Shown: piece by piece, positions 20,669 through 29,064 of the stretch
Position numbering within the stretch: the stretch's first letter is position 1
How the letters are laid out: each line of letters starts with the position of its first letter
NCBI GenBank assembly: GCA_035633215.1
Contig: DASQFI010000071.1
Coordinates: 1-64,000, forward strand
Reading direction: 5' to 3'
Origin: DASQFI01 sp035633215
GTDB lineage: Bacteria > Acidobacteriota > Vicinamibacteria > Vicinamibacterales > SCN-69-37
Length of the DNA stretch: 64,000 nucleotides
Position numbers and translations under genes: made by a program
The notes under the pieces: model-generated
What the model was told of the DNA's origin: nothing
Database searches by the model: none
The model's input: only the letters and a program-made list of their open reading frames with translations

Positions 20669-22054
20669 TTACTGCGGCGCGCGTCGCGTGAGCACGACGG
20701 CGCCTGACGGGGCCGCGCTGCCCGCGGCAGGCTCGATCGTGACGATGATGCCCGTCACCGCGCGAGGGACCGCGGGCAGCGCGTCGAGCGACAGCGTGGC
20801 GCGACCGGCCTCGTCCGGCACCATCGTGCCGGCGGTCACCGCGGTGCCTTCCGTGAGCAGCCAGACTTGATACACGGATCCCTGGGGCGGGGCCGCAAGG
20901 CGTGACGCGCTCAGGACCATGCCGCGCGATCGGCTAAAGAGCACCTGCGCGAAGGCCCGGCCGGTCGCATCCGGGCTGGTCAGGTTGAAGCGCACGAGAT
21001 CCGGCGCGGCCAGCACGTTGCTCACCAGTTGTGCCCGAAGCGCGGTGGCCCGGGCCTCGGCGATCTGGCGGTCAGCTTCGGCGCGGGTGGCCGCCGTCTG
21101 TTTCGCGGCGGCCTCGGACGCGGCCTGCGCCTGCCGTTCGGCGTTGGCGACGCGCGTCGTCGCCTCGTTCAGCCGCCGGTTGACCGAGCCGATGACCTGC
21201 ATGCCGGCGAACGCCACGATCGCGATGACGCCCGCGGCCACCCCAAACGACAGGCGCCAACCACGCCGCATCCGCTCGGTCTGCGTCACGCTTTCGTGAA
21301 ACTCCTGGTTCGTCGTGGTCACCTCGCGCTCGAGCGAGTCCATGCGCGTGGCGAGTGACGCGGCCGCTTCCGGCAGCTGCGCGACCGGTTTCACGTCAAT
21401 CGGTGCGTCGGGCGCGGGAGTCGCCGGTGCGGCAGCCGCGGCGGATGGGAGCTCGGCTGGGCCCGCCGAATCGCGCATTTCGTCGTGCAGCTTCATGACG
21501 CCGTCGAGCTGGAACGGCGCGGCGCCCTTGAGCGGCGCGGGATGTGCGACCTCGTGTTTGATGTCCGTCAGTGCCGACTGCACGTCGTGCGAGAGCTGCG
21601 ACAGCCGTTCCTGCAGATCCGCTTCGAGCGCGGCAAATCGCGCCTCGGCGCGCTCGAATCCACGCAGCGCGAGGTTGGCCGCCGCGACGCACGTCTCGCC
21701 AAGGGCCGCCGTCTGCTCGCGTAGCTGCTTCACCGGCTCGGCGTGCATCTGACGGAGCTGCGACCACTCGTGCTCGATCGTGCCCTCGAACTCGCGGATG
21801 CGCTGCAGCGAATCCTGTTCGAGCCGCTGTTCGATCGCGGTCCAGTCGTTCAGCTTCGCTTCGACTTGCTTGATCGCGTCGGCGTGCCGTTGATCCGTGT
21901 CGGTCCAGCGATTCAGAATCTCGGCACAGCGTTCGGTGAGGATGGACAGACGCTGCTCCATCGGCTGCAGCAGGTCCTGCGTTTCTCGCCACTGACGAAG
22001 CGCAAGGCTGAGCTGATCGATCTGCGCCTGTAAATCAGGGAGCGTCTGTTCCAA
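20669..22054 (-). CDS. Coiled-coil membrane protein with RskA (anti-sigma-K) C-terminal domain
   Basis: 461 residues. Residues 1-185 are a long, charged, largely coiled-coil cytosolic region; one TM helix (LSFGVAAGVIAIVAFAGMQVIG) and another coil with many ERQAQAASEAAAK-like heptads follow; the last 110 residues resemble the extracytoplasmic RskA domain (GSVYQVWLLTEGTAVTAGTMVPDEAGRATL). There is no zinc-finger anti-sigma domain and no sigma gene next door, so it is probably not a classical anti-sigma factor. It may use the RskA fold to sense the envelope. Divergent from the TonB-type gene. Confidence 0.7.
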   Translation of the reverse strand: MEQTLPDLQAQIDQLSLALRQWRETQDLLQPMEQRLSILTERCAEILNRWTDTDQRHADAIKQVEAKLNDWTAIEQRLEQDSLQRIREFEGTIEHEWSQLRQMHAEPVKQLREQTAALGETCVAAANLALRGFERAEARFAALEADLQERLSQLSHDVQSALTDIKHEVAHPAPLKGAAPFQLDGVMKLHDEMRDSAGPAELPSAAAAAPATPAPDAPIDVKPVAQLPEAAASLATRMDSLEREVTTTNQEFHESVTQTERMRRGWRLSFGVAAGVIAIVAFAGMQVIGSVNRRLNEATTRVANAERQAQAASEAAAKQTAATRAEADRQIAEARATALRAQLVSNVLAAPDLVRFNLTSPDATGRAFAQVLFSRSRGMVLSASRLAAPPQGSVYQVWLLTEGTAVTAGTMVPDEAGRATLSLDALPAVPRAVTGIIVTIEPAAGSAAPSGAVVLTRRAPQ

Positions 22055-22197
22055 GTGGGCAAATTGTACATCGAAGATCTTGACGCGCGCCGCAGAGATC
22101 GTCCCGCTCGCGAGTCCACCGACGGCCTCATTCCGCTCTTGTACTCGATCGATAAACCGGGTACCATGGCGGCGATTTCCGTTCGTCTCATACGCTC

Positions 22198-23154
22198 ATG
22201 GTCCTGCGCCGCAGTGCTCGTGTAGCGGTCGCCCTCCTCGGGTGGCTCGCCGTCGCCACGCCCGCGTGGGCCCAGCAGGAGACGCTCGCGCGCGCAAAGG
22301 ACTACTACGCCTCGGCGGCCTACGAAGAAGCGCTCGACGTCCTCCGGAAGCTGACCAGCGCCGCACCCGACAACGACGCCAGGGAAATCGCGGTCTACAA
22401 GCTGTTTTGCCTGCTGGCCCTCGGCCGGCTCGACGAAACCAAGAAGACCATCGAGACCATCGTCCGCGCCGACCCTCTCTACCATCTGTCCGAGGACGCG
22501 GCCTCGCCGCGCGTGCGGACGCTCTTCGAGGACACGCGGCGGCCTCTTTTGCCGGGGATCGTCAAGGATCTCTATACCAAGGCCAAAGCGGCTTACGACC
22601 GGAAGGATTCCGCCGAGGCCACGGCCGGGTTCGATCGCGTCATCGCGCTCATCGACGATGGCGGGCTCGCGGACTCGCCGGGCATCGGCGACATCCTCAC
22701 GCTGGCCACCGGCTTTCGTGACCTCATCCGCGTGCCCCCGCCGACCGGCCCGCCGCCACCAACGGCGCCGGTGCCCGCGCCAAAGACCGACCCCTCGCCG
22801 CCCCCGTCAACCCCGCCAGCAAAGCCCGCCGGAACGGGGATTTACGGGCCCGAGGACCGCGGCGCCGTGCGGCCGGTGCCGATCTCGAACCAGCTGCCGG
22901 CCTGGCGCCCGGCCAGTCCGACAGACTCGCGGCTGGACTTCCACGGCGCTCTCGAGCTGATCATCGACGAGACCGGGAACGTCACGTCAGCTGTGATTCG
23001 CAAGAGCGTTCATCGCGCCTACGACCCGCTCTTGGTGGAGGCCGCCCAGCGCTGGACGTTTCAGCCGGCCACCGTCAACGGGATACCGGTCAGGTATCGA
23101 TACGTCCTCGAGGTCCATCTGAAGCCGGGCGGGGAGTTCAAGGATAGGCCGTAG
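22198..23154 (+). CDS. Secreted TonB C-terminal domain protein with TPR-like region
   Basis: 318 residues. Sec signal peptide cut near AWA-QQ (25). Residues 27-175 are helical and TPR-like (AKDYYASAAYEEALDVLRKL; AKAAYDRKDSAEATAGFDRVIAL). A proline-rich linker (about 178-215) leads to a TonB C-terminal fold (LELIIDETGNVTSAVIRKSVHRAYDPLL ... RYVLEVHL). There is no N-terminal ExbB/D-binding anchor, so it is not a classical energy transducer; such TonB-fold proteins are common and poorly understood in Acidobacteriota. Confidence 0.8.
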   Translation: MVLRRSARVAVALLGWLAVATPAWAQQETLARAKDYYASAAYEEALDVLRKLTSAAPDNDAREIAVYKLFCLLALGRLDETKKTIETIVRADPLYHLSEDAASPRVRTLFEDTRRPLLPGIVKDLYTKAKAAYDRKDSAEATAGFDRVIALIDDGGLADSPGIGDILTLATGFRDLIRVPPPTGPPPPTAPVPAPKTDPSPPPSTPPAKPAGTGIYGPEDRGAVRPVPISNQLPAWRPASPTDSRLDFHGALELIIDETGNVTSAVIRKSVHRAYDPLLVEAAQRWTFQPATVNGIPVRYRYVLEVHLKPGGEFKDRP

Positions 23155-23191
23155 ACCACAGGCCGAAGCCTCAAAAACAGATCTCGGACTG

Positions 23192-23274
23192 GCCGCGTCA
23201 GGACCTGGAAAGCCTGCTTGTGGAGAACGGTCTGCAGGCTGTTCAGCACCAGCGGCTTTCCAGGACCTGACGGC
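23192..23274. terminator. Stem-loop palindrome between two convergent genes
   Basis: Arms GTCAGGACCTGGAAAGCC (within 23192-23217) and its near-perfect inverse (23252-23274, one central mismatch), with an inner AGCCTGC/GCAGGCT stem. It lies between the convergent TonB-type and BNR genes, so it could end transcription from both sides. No T-run follows; it may equally be a dispersed palindrome. Confidence 0.5.
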
Positions 23275-23306
23275 TGACTGAGGTAGCGTCGGCGTCTACA
23301 GGCTCC

Positions 23307-26300
23307 TTACTTCACTGGCGCCGGCACGGTCAGCGAGATGTCGTACTTCTTGAGCGCCTGGCTCAGCGACATCGCTTTCACGAGCAGCGCGTTGGCGTCG
23401 GCGATCGCCTTGGGAAGCGCGAGCTTGACGTCGTTGTACTGCTTGACCAACGCATCGCTCGGCACCTCCCAGATGCCGGCGATCGCACCCTTCACAGTGC
23501 CGGCACGGTTGACGAGGTCCTGACTCGCGGCTCCGCCTCCGCCGCCACCGCCGGCTCCACCACCGCCGCCGCCTCCGCGACCGCCGCCGGCTGCCGGCGG
23601 GGGTGGCGGGACGCCGAACCTCACGCGCACGGCATCGAACTCCTTGTTCACGGCGTCGAACTGCGTCTTCACGGCCGCGGGCACGTTCGCCATGCCGCCG
23701 ATCTTGCCGGCGACGTCGGTCATCTGCGTGTAGAACGGGTTCAGCGCTGTCGTCATCTGCGTGCCGCGGCGCTGCAGGTCGTGCAGATCCATGACGATGT
23801 CGTTGTAGCGGCGACGCTGGACGTCGGTCATCTGGACGGCCGGATCGCCCACGATCTTGATCGGCTTCGTCTCGACGCTCTTGCCGTCCACGACGAGGGC
23901 GACGTTATAGGTACCGGGCATGACGTACGGTCCGAGGTTACCGCCGCCGCCGCCACCGCCTCGGCCACCGCCACCACCACCACCGCCGCCACCGCCGCCA
24001 CCGCCGCCACCGCCGGTGCAGGGATTCAGGAATCCAGTGCCGGGCAGGCCCGCGAGCGGGGCCGCGGCGCCGCGTCCACCGCCGCCTCCGCCACCGCCAC
24101 CACCGCCGCCACGGCCAGGTGGCGCCGCCGGCGCCCCGACTGGTGTCGGAATCGGCTCAACACGCATGTCCCAGCACGTGGTCTGGATGCCGGGCTGGTT
24201 GCGACTGGCCGGCACGGTCACTTCGCGCACATCCTTGCCCGTCGTGTCAGTCACCTTGAGCTTCAGATCCTTGGCCGCGCTCTTCAGGTGGAACTGGATG
24301 ATGGCTTCGGCCGGCGGATTCTCGCCGATGAAGAACTGGTGGCCCCAGAACTCGTCGTTCCGATCGTCCTTTTGCTTCCACTGAAGCGCCGGACCCGGGG
24401 AGAACAGCTTGGCTTCAGCCGCTTGCGCCGCCGCGTACTCCTGAATCGGCTCGAGGTGGTCGAGGATCCAGAGGACGCGGCCGTGCGTCGCGACGATCAT
24501 CGCGTTGTCGCGCGGATGCAGGGTGATCTCGTCGACGCGGACCGTCGGCAGGTTCGCCTTGAGCCGCCGCCAGTTCTTGCCGCGATCGAGCGTCAGGAAG
24601 ATCCCGGTCTCCGTGCCCGCGTAGAGCACGTCGGGGTTCTTGAGATCCTCGGTCAGCGTCTTGACGACCTCGCCCTTGAGGTTCGCGTTGATCGACCGGA
24701 ACGTGGCGCCGAAGTCGTTGCTGGCCCAGATAAAGGTGTCGTAGTTGTTGAGCCGGTGAGCATCGACGGTCACATAGACGGTCCCGGCGTCGAACTTCGA
24801 CGGCACGACCTCGGACACCCACGCGCCGGCCGGGAATCCAGGAAGGTTTTTGGTGATGTTCTGCCAGGTCTTGCCGCCGTCGCGCGACGCGCTCACGGTG
24901 CCGTCATCGGAGCCCGTGAACATCAGCCCCGGCTGCTTCGGCGACTCGGCGAGGGACACGACGGTCGGCCACGCCGTGATCCCGTCGTTGGCCGCGATCC
25001 GGATCTGGCCGCCGCGCAGGCCCATCGTCATGATCTCACTGCGATCCGCATTCGTCGTCAGATCGCCGCTGATGACGGTCCACGAATCGCCGCGGTCGTT
25101 CGATCGGAAGACGCGATGGGCCGCGACGAGCAGCATGCCGGGCTCGTGCGGCGAGAAGACGATTGGCGTGTCCCAGTTGAAGCGGAAGCCGCCCTGCGTC
25201 TCGGGCTCGACGTTCTCGTTGGTCGGCCGGATGCTCTTCGACTCGCCGGTGACCGTGTTCTTCCTGGTCATGTTCCCGTTCTGCGACTCGGTGTAGACAA
25301 TGCGTGGATCGCGCGGATCCATAATCGCCACGAATCCGTCACCGCCCTGTATCTGGAACCAGTCGTAGTTGGCGATACCGCGCGAGAACCGCGTCGCGCT
25401 CGGGCCGCACCAGTTGTAGTTGTCCTGCATCCCGCCGCAGACGTTGTACGGCGTCGACATGTCGACGCCTACGTGGTAGAAGAGGCCGACCGGCAGGTTC
25501 GGCAGGTAGATCCAGGTCTTGCTTTGGTCGTACGACACCGCCAGCCCGCCGTCGTTGCCGATCAGGACGTGATTGGAGTCCTTCGGATTGATCCAGATCG
25601 CGTGATGGTCCGAATGGATGACGGACGCGGCCTGAGGGTTCACCGTCTTGCCGCCGTCGGTCGACATCTGCAGATCGACGCCGCCGAAGATCACGATGTC
25701 GGGGTTGTTCGGATCGATGCGCACCTGGCTGAAATACATCGGCCGCGGATTCGCGGGGTTCACACGGCGCCAGCTGGCACCGCCATCATCTGATTTGTAG
25801 AGACCGGTCGCGCCGCCGCCACCACCGCCGGGCTGACCACCGCCGCCACCCGCTTGCGCCGCCGGGTCGCCGCCGCGTCCGCCTCGACCGGCGCCACCCG
25901 CTGCCGCCGCCGCGCCACCAGCCGCGGCTGCGCCGGCGCCACCGCCAGCAACTGGGTCACCGCCGCGTCCCCCGCCGCCCTGGCTTTCTGCTTCGATCAG
26001 GGCGTAAAGAATGTTGGCGCTGCGCTTGTACACGTCCAGCCCGATACGTCCGAGCGATCCGGGCGGGATGCCGTTGGTCAGCCGCGTCCAGTTGTCGCCG
26101 CCATCGGTCGACTTCCAGATGCCGCTGCCGGGCCCGCCGCCGTTCATGCAGCACTGCGACCGGCGCCGCTGATACGTGGACGCGTACAAAATCCGGCGGT
26201 CCGTGTCGGCCATGACCAGGTCGTTCGCGCCCGTGTCGTCGTCGACCTTCAGCGTCTGCTTCCAGGTTTTGCCGCCGTCGGTCGTCTTGAAGATGCCGCG

Positions 26301-26834
26301 CTCGCCTCCGGGCCCGAACAAGGCACCGGTGGCCGCGACGAGCACGATGTTGTTGTCTTCGGGATCCATGACGATGCGGTTGATGTGGTATGACTGGCGG
26401 AGACCCATGTTCTGCCAGGTCTTCCCGCCGTCGGTCGACTTGTAGAGACCGTCGCCCCACGAGGTCGTCTGCCGGTTATTCGACTCGCCGCCGCCGACCC
26501 AGACCAGGTTCGGATCCTTCTGGGAGACCGCCACGTCGCCGATCGAAATCAGTCCCATGTCCTGGAACTGGGCTTCGAACAGCGCGCCATTGTTCACGGT
26601 TTTCCAGACGCCGCTGTGCGCGGTGCCGACGTAGTAGATGGCAGGATTGGCCTCATAGACGGCCAGGTCAGAGACGCGGCCCGACATCGTCGCCGGTCCA
26701 ATCGACCGGAAGTGCAGGCCCTCGAACTCGGTGGCGATCGGCATCGACGTCTGCGACTGGCCGACGAGCGATCGCGACAGCGCCAGGCCGAGCAGAACGG
26801 CGCACAAGGAGACGAAACGCAGGTGCCTCAACAT
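23307..26834 (-). CDS. Secreted VPS10/BNR-repeat (sortilin-like) protein with poly-glycine tracts
   Basis: 1175 residues. Signal peptide MLRHLRFVSLCAVLLGLALS. Many Asp-box repeats (STDGGKTWQ, TTDGGKTWK, STDGGDNWT, SDDGGASWR, SRDGGKTWQ, LDRGKNWRR) spread over about 100-800 form one or two beta-propellers. Four glycine-rich blocks interrupt the protein (near 285-345, about 905-925, 940-970 and 1100-1125). The C-terminal 250 residues hold helices (VQRRRYNDIVMDLHDLQRRG). Such WD40/YVTN/BNR-like proteins are abundant in Acidobacteriota and of unknown role; sialidase activity is unlikely since the catalytic residues are not seen. Confidence 0.88.
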   Translation of the reverse strand: MLRHLRFVSLCAVLLGLALSRSLVGQSQTSMPIATEFEGLHFRSIGPATMSGRVSDLAVYEANPAIYYVGTAHSGVWKTVNNGALFEAQFQDMGLISIGDVAVSQKDPNLVWVGGGESNNRQTTSWGDGLYKSTDGGKTWQNMGLRQSYHINRIVMDPEDNNIVLVAATGALFGPGGERGIFKTTDGGKTWKQTLKVDDDTGANDLVMADTDRRILYASTYQRRRSQCCMNGGGPGSGIWKSTDGGDNWTRLTNGIPPGSLGRIGLDVYKRSANILYALIEAESQGGGGRGGDPVAGGGAGAAAAGGAAAAAGGAGRGGRGGDPAAQAGGGGGQPGGGGGGATGLYKSDDGGASWRRVNPANPRPMYFSQVRIDPNNPDIVIFGGVDLQMSTDGGKTVNPQAASVIHSDHHAIWINPKDSNHVLIGNDGGLAVSYDQSKTWIYLPNLPVGLFYHVGVDMSTPYNVCGGMQDNYNWCGPSATRFSRGIANYDWFQIQGGDGFVAIMDPRDPRIVYTESQNGNMTRKNTVTGESKSIRPTNENVEPETQGGFRFNWDTPIVFSPHEPGMLLVAAHRVFRSNDRGDSWTVISGDLTTNADRSEIMTMGLRGGQIRIAANDGITAWPTVVSLAESPKQPGLMFTGSDDGTVSASRDGGKTWQNITKNLPGFPAGAWVSEVVPSKFDAGTVYVTVDAHRLNNYDTFIWASNDFGATFRSINANLKGEVVKTLTEDLKNPDVLYAGTETGIFLTLDRGKNWRRLKANLPTVRVDEITLHPRDNAMIVATHGRVLWILDHLEPIQEYAAAQAAEAKLFSPGPALQWKQKDDRNDEFWGHQFFIGENPPAEAIIQFHLKSAAKDLKLKVTDTTGKDVREVTVPASRNQPGIQTTCWDMRVEPIPTPVGAPAAPPGRGGGGGGGGGGGGRGAAAPLAGLPGTGFLNPCTGGGGGGGGGGGGGGGGGRGGGGGGGNLGPYVMPGTYNVALVVDGKSVETKPIKIVGDPAVQMTDVQRRRYNDIVMDLHDLQRRGTQMTTALNPFYTQMTDVAGKIGGMANVPAAVKTQFDAVNKEFDAVRVRFGVPPPPPAAGGGRGGGGGGGAGGGGGGGAASQDLVNRAGTVKGAIAGIWEVPSDALVKQYNDVKLALPKAIADANALLVKAMSLSQALKKYDISLTVPAPVK

Positions 26835-26876
26835 GGATCCTCCAGCGGATGGCCGGGATTATAGACGGAACTGGAA

Positions 26877-27034
26877 AGCGCTTGTCGGTACGGCAGGTAC
26901 GACGGGTCCGCGGAACCTGATTCACATGTCATCTTTCTTCGATTTCTTGAGAAACGGGGCGATCGTCCGGACAAAAAAAGATGACAAGCAGCAGGTTCCG
27001 CGGACCCGCCGTACCCCGCGTACCGACGAGCGCT
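26877..27034. repeat. Long imperfect foldback (family G) between divergent genes
   Basis: Arms of about 60 bases (26877-26936 and 26974-27034) pair with few mismatches: AGCGCTTGTCGGTACG..., GGGTCCGCGGAACCTG and GTCATCTTT on the left, inverted on the right. The arms contain short GGTACG-like direct units. It fills the gap between the BNR gene start and the pepF start, ending 7 bases before the pepF ATG, so both genes must be expressed from or through it. Confidence 0.85.
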
Positions 27035-27041
27035 TTTCAGT

Positions 27042-28877
27042 ATGATTTTCCAGATGTCCACCGCTGCCCCCGCACGCTCTCGGGTCCGGGCCGAAATCGA
27101 CGACGGACACAAGTGGAACCTGACCGACATTTATCCGGATTGGCAGACCTGGGAGGTCGCGCGGGCTGAACTGGAGCGGCGGATCAGCGAATACGCCGCG
27201 TTCAAAGGCACGCTCGCCCAGGGGCCGGAGCGCCTGCTGGCGGCGTACCGCCTGAACGACGACCTCGGCCAGCTCGCCTACAAGGTCTATTTCTACCCCT
27301 CGCTCAAGTACGACGAAGACCAGCGCGACAACAGCGTGAACGCGCGGAAGCAGCAGGTCGAGGCGCTGGTCGCGCGCTGGCAGCAGGCGACGTCGTGGTT
27401 CAGCCCCGAGCTGCTCAAGATTCCCATTGCAACCGTCCGGAGCTGGCTCGAGAAGACGCTCGAGCTCGCGGTGTACCGCTTCGCCATTGAAGAAGTGTTC
27501 CGGCAGCAGGAACACGTGCTCGACGAGCAGGGCGAGCGGCTGATGTCTCTGTCCACCCGGCTCTCGAGCGCGCCGCACGAGACCTATCTCGCCCTCTCGA
27601 CCGCGGACGCAAAGTTCCCCGAGGTCACGCTGAGCACCGGCGAGAAGGTGACGATGTCGTACAGCCAGTACCGGGCGGTGCTGGCGACCAATCGCAACCA
27701 GGCGGATCGGCGGCAGGCGTTTCTGTCGCATTACGGGACGTACGCGGCCAATCTCAACACGTACGCGACGCTCTATCACGGCGTCTGCCAGCGCGACTGG
27801 TTCTACGCCCGCTCTCGCGCGTACGGGACGACGCTCGACGCGGCGCTTCATGGCAACAACATCCCGCGCTCGGTTGTCGACACGTTGATCGCGACGACCC
27901 GCGCCGGGGTCGAGCCGCTTCGCCGCTACCACCGCCTGCGCCGGCGGGCGCTGAAGCTCGAGCGGTACTTCCCATACGATTTTTCGATCCCGATCATCGA
28001 GTGGGATCGCCGCTATCACTACTCCGAGGTCGTCGCGTCCGTCGTCGAAGCGGTCGCGCCGCTCGGACCGGAGTATCAGTCGCGGATGTGGCGCGGATTC
28101 CGCGAGCGGTGGATCGACGTCTACGAGAACGACGGCAAGCGAAGCGGCGCGTACTCCGCGCCCGTCTATGGGGTGCATCCGTACATGCTGCTGAACTGGG
28201 CGGACACGCTGGACGACGTGTTCACCCTGGCACACGAGATGGGCCACTCGATGCACACGATGCTCTCGCACGAGCGGCAGCCGTTCGTCTATTCGGATTA
28301 CACGATCTTCGTCGCCGAAGTGCCGTCGACGCTGGCCGAAGCGCTGCTCCTCGAGCACCTGCTCGCCAACACGACCGACCGGCACGAGCGGATCGTGCTC
28401 CTGCAGCACGCGATCGACAACATCACGAGCACGTTCTACACGCAGGTGCTGTTCGCGGATTTCGAGCTGGCGACGCACCTGCGCGTCGAACAGGACGAGC
28501 CGATCACGGCCGAGGTGCTGAACGAGCTCTACAAGGAGCGCTTCGACGCCTACTACGGCGATGCCGTGGACCTGGAGCCGCTCACCCCCATCACCTGGGC
28601 GCGGATTCCCCACTTCTTCAACTCGCCCTATTACGTCTACCAGTACGCGACGTGCTTCGCGTCGGCCGCCAAGCTCGCGGGCCAGATCAGCGAGGGCTCC
28701 GACGCGTCGCGCGCCGAGGCGCGGGCGCGATATCTCGAGCTCCTCGCGTCAGGCGGCAGCGACCATCCGATGACGCTGCTCAACCGGGCTGGGGTCGATC
28801 TGAGTGAGCCCTCGACCATCCAGGCGGTGATCGATCAACTCGACCGGCTCGTGGGGCGGCTGGAAGAACTGATCTAG
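27042..28877 (+). CDS. pepF: Oligoendopeptidase F (M3 family metallopeptidase)
   Basis: 611 residues; the start may also be the ATG at 27054 (MSTAAPARSR). The zinc motif HEMGH at about 398-402 (LAHEMGHSMHTML) with a downstream glutamate in VAEVPSTLAEALLLEHLL is the M3B signature. The N-terminal DLTDIYPDWQTWE and C-terminal ITWARIPHFFNSPYYVYQYATCFASA segments match PepF. It cuts short peptides in the cytosol; no signal peptide. It is the third kind of peptidase in the window with the two M49s and M28. Foldback G lies immediately upstream, leaving no clear Shine-Dalgarno. Confidence 0.95.
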   Translation: MIFQMSTAAPARSRVRAEIDDGHKWNLTDIYPDWQTWEVARAELERRISEYAAFKGTLAQGPERLLAAYRLNDDLGQLAYKVYFYPSLKYDEDQRDNSVNARKQQVEALVARWQQATSWFSPELLKIPIATVRSWLEKTLELAVYRFAIEEVFRQQEHVLDEQGERLMSLSTRLSSAPHETYLALSTADAKFPEVTLSTGEKVTMSYSQYRAVLATNRNQADRRQAFLSHYGTYAANLNTYATLYHGVCQRDWFYARSRAYGTTLDAALHGNNIPRSVVDTLIATTRAGVEPLRRYHRLRRRALKLERYFPYDFSIPIIEWDRRYHYSEVVASVVEAVAPLGPEYQSRMWRGFRERWIDVYENDGKRSGAYSAPVYGVHPYMLLNWADTLDDVFTLAHEMGHSMHTMLSHERQPFVYSDYTIFVAEVPSTLAEALLLEHLLANTTDRHERIVLLQHAIDNITSTFYTQVLFADFELATHLRVEQDEPITAEVLNELYKERFDAYYGDAVDLEPLTPITWARIPHFFNSPYYVYQYATCFASAAKLAGQISEGSDASRAEARARYLELLASGGSDHPMTLLNRAGVDLSEPSTIQAVIDQLDRLVGRLEELI

Positions 28878-29064
28878 ACCGCGGAACCAGCCATTTGAAT
28901 TCCAAATCCGCCCAGCCGGATCGGCGGGGGTACAAGTACCCATAGTCCCTCCCGGTGGTCCCTCTAACTGATTGACCTGCAAGCCTCAACGGAGAGCCAC
29001 TCTGAAACGTGGTCTCTGGCCGGCACGGCACGTTCCTTTCTTATGTAAAGGACCGGAACTCTCC

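Noticed and set aside
23781..25793. Plus-strand 670-codon frame opposite the BNR gene
   Set aside because: Antisense to a gene with clear Asp-box repeats; includes artificial alanine/threonine runs from the glycine tracts.
26922..28613. Minus-strand 563-codon frame opposite pepF
   Set aside because: Antisense shadow of a pepF with HEMGH motif; no domain.
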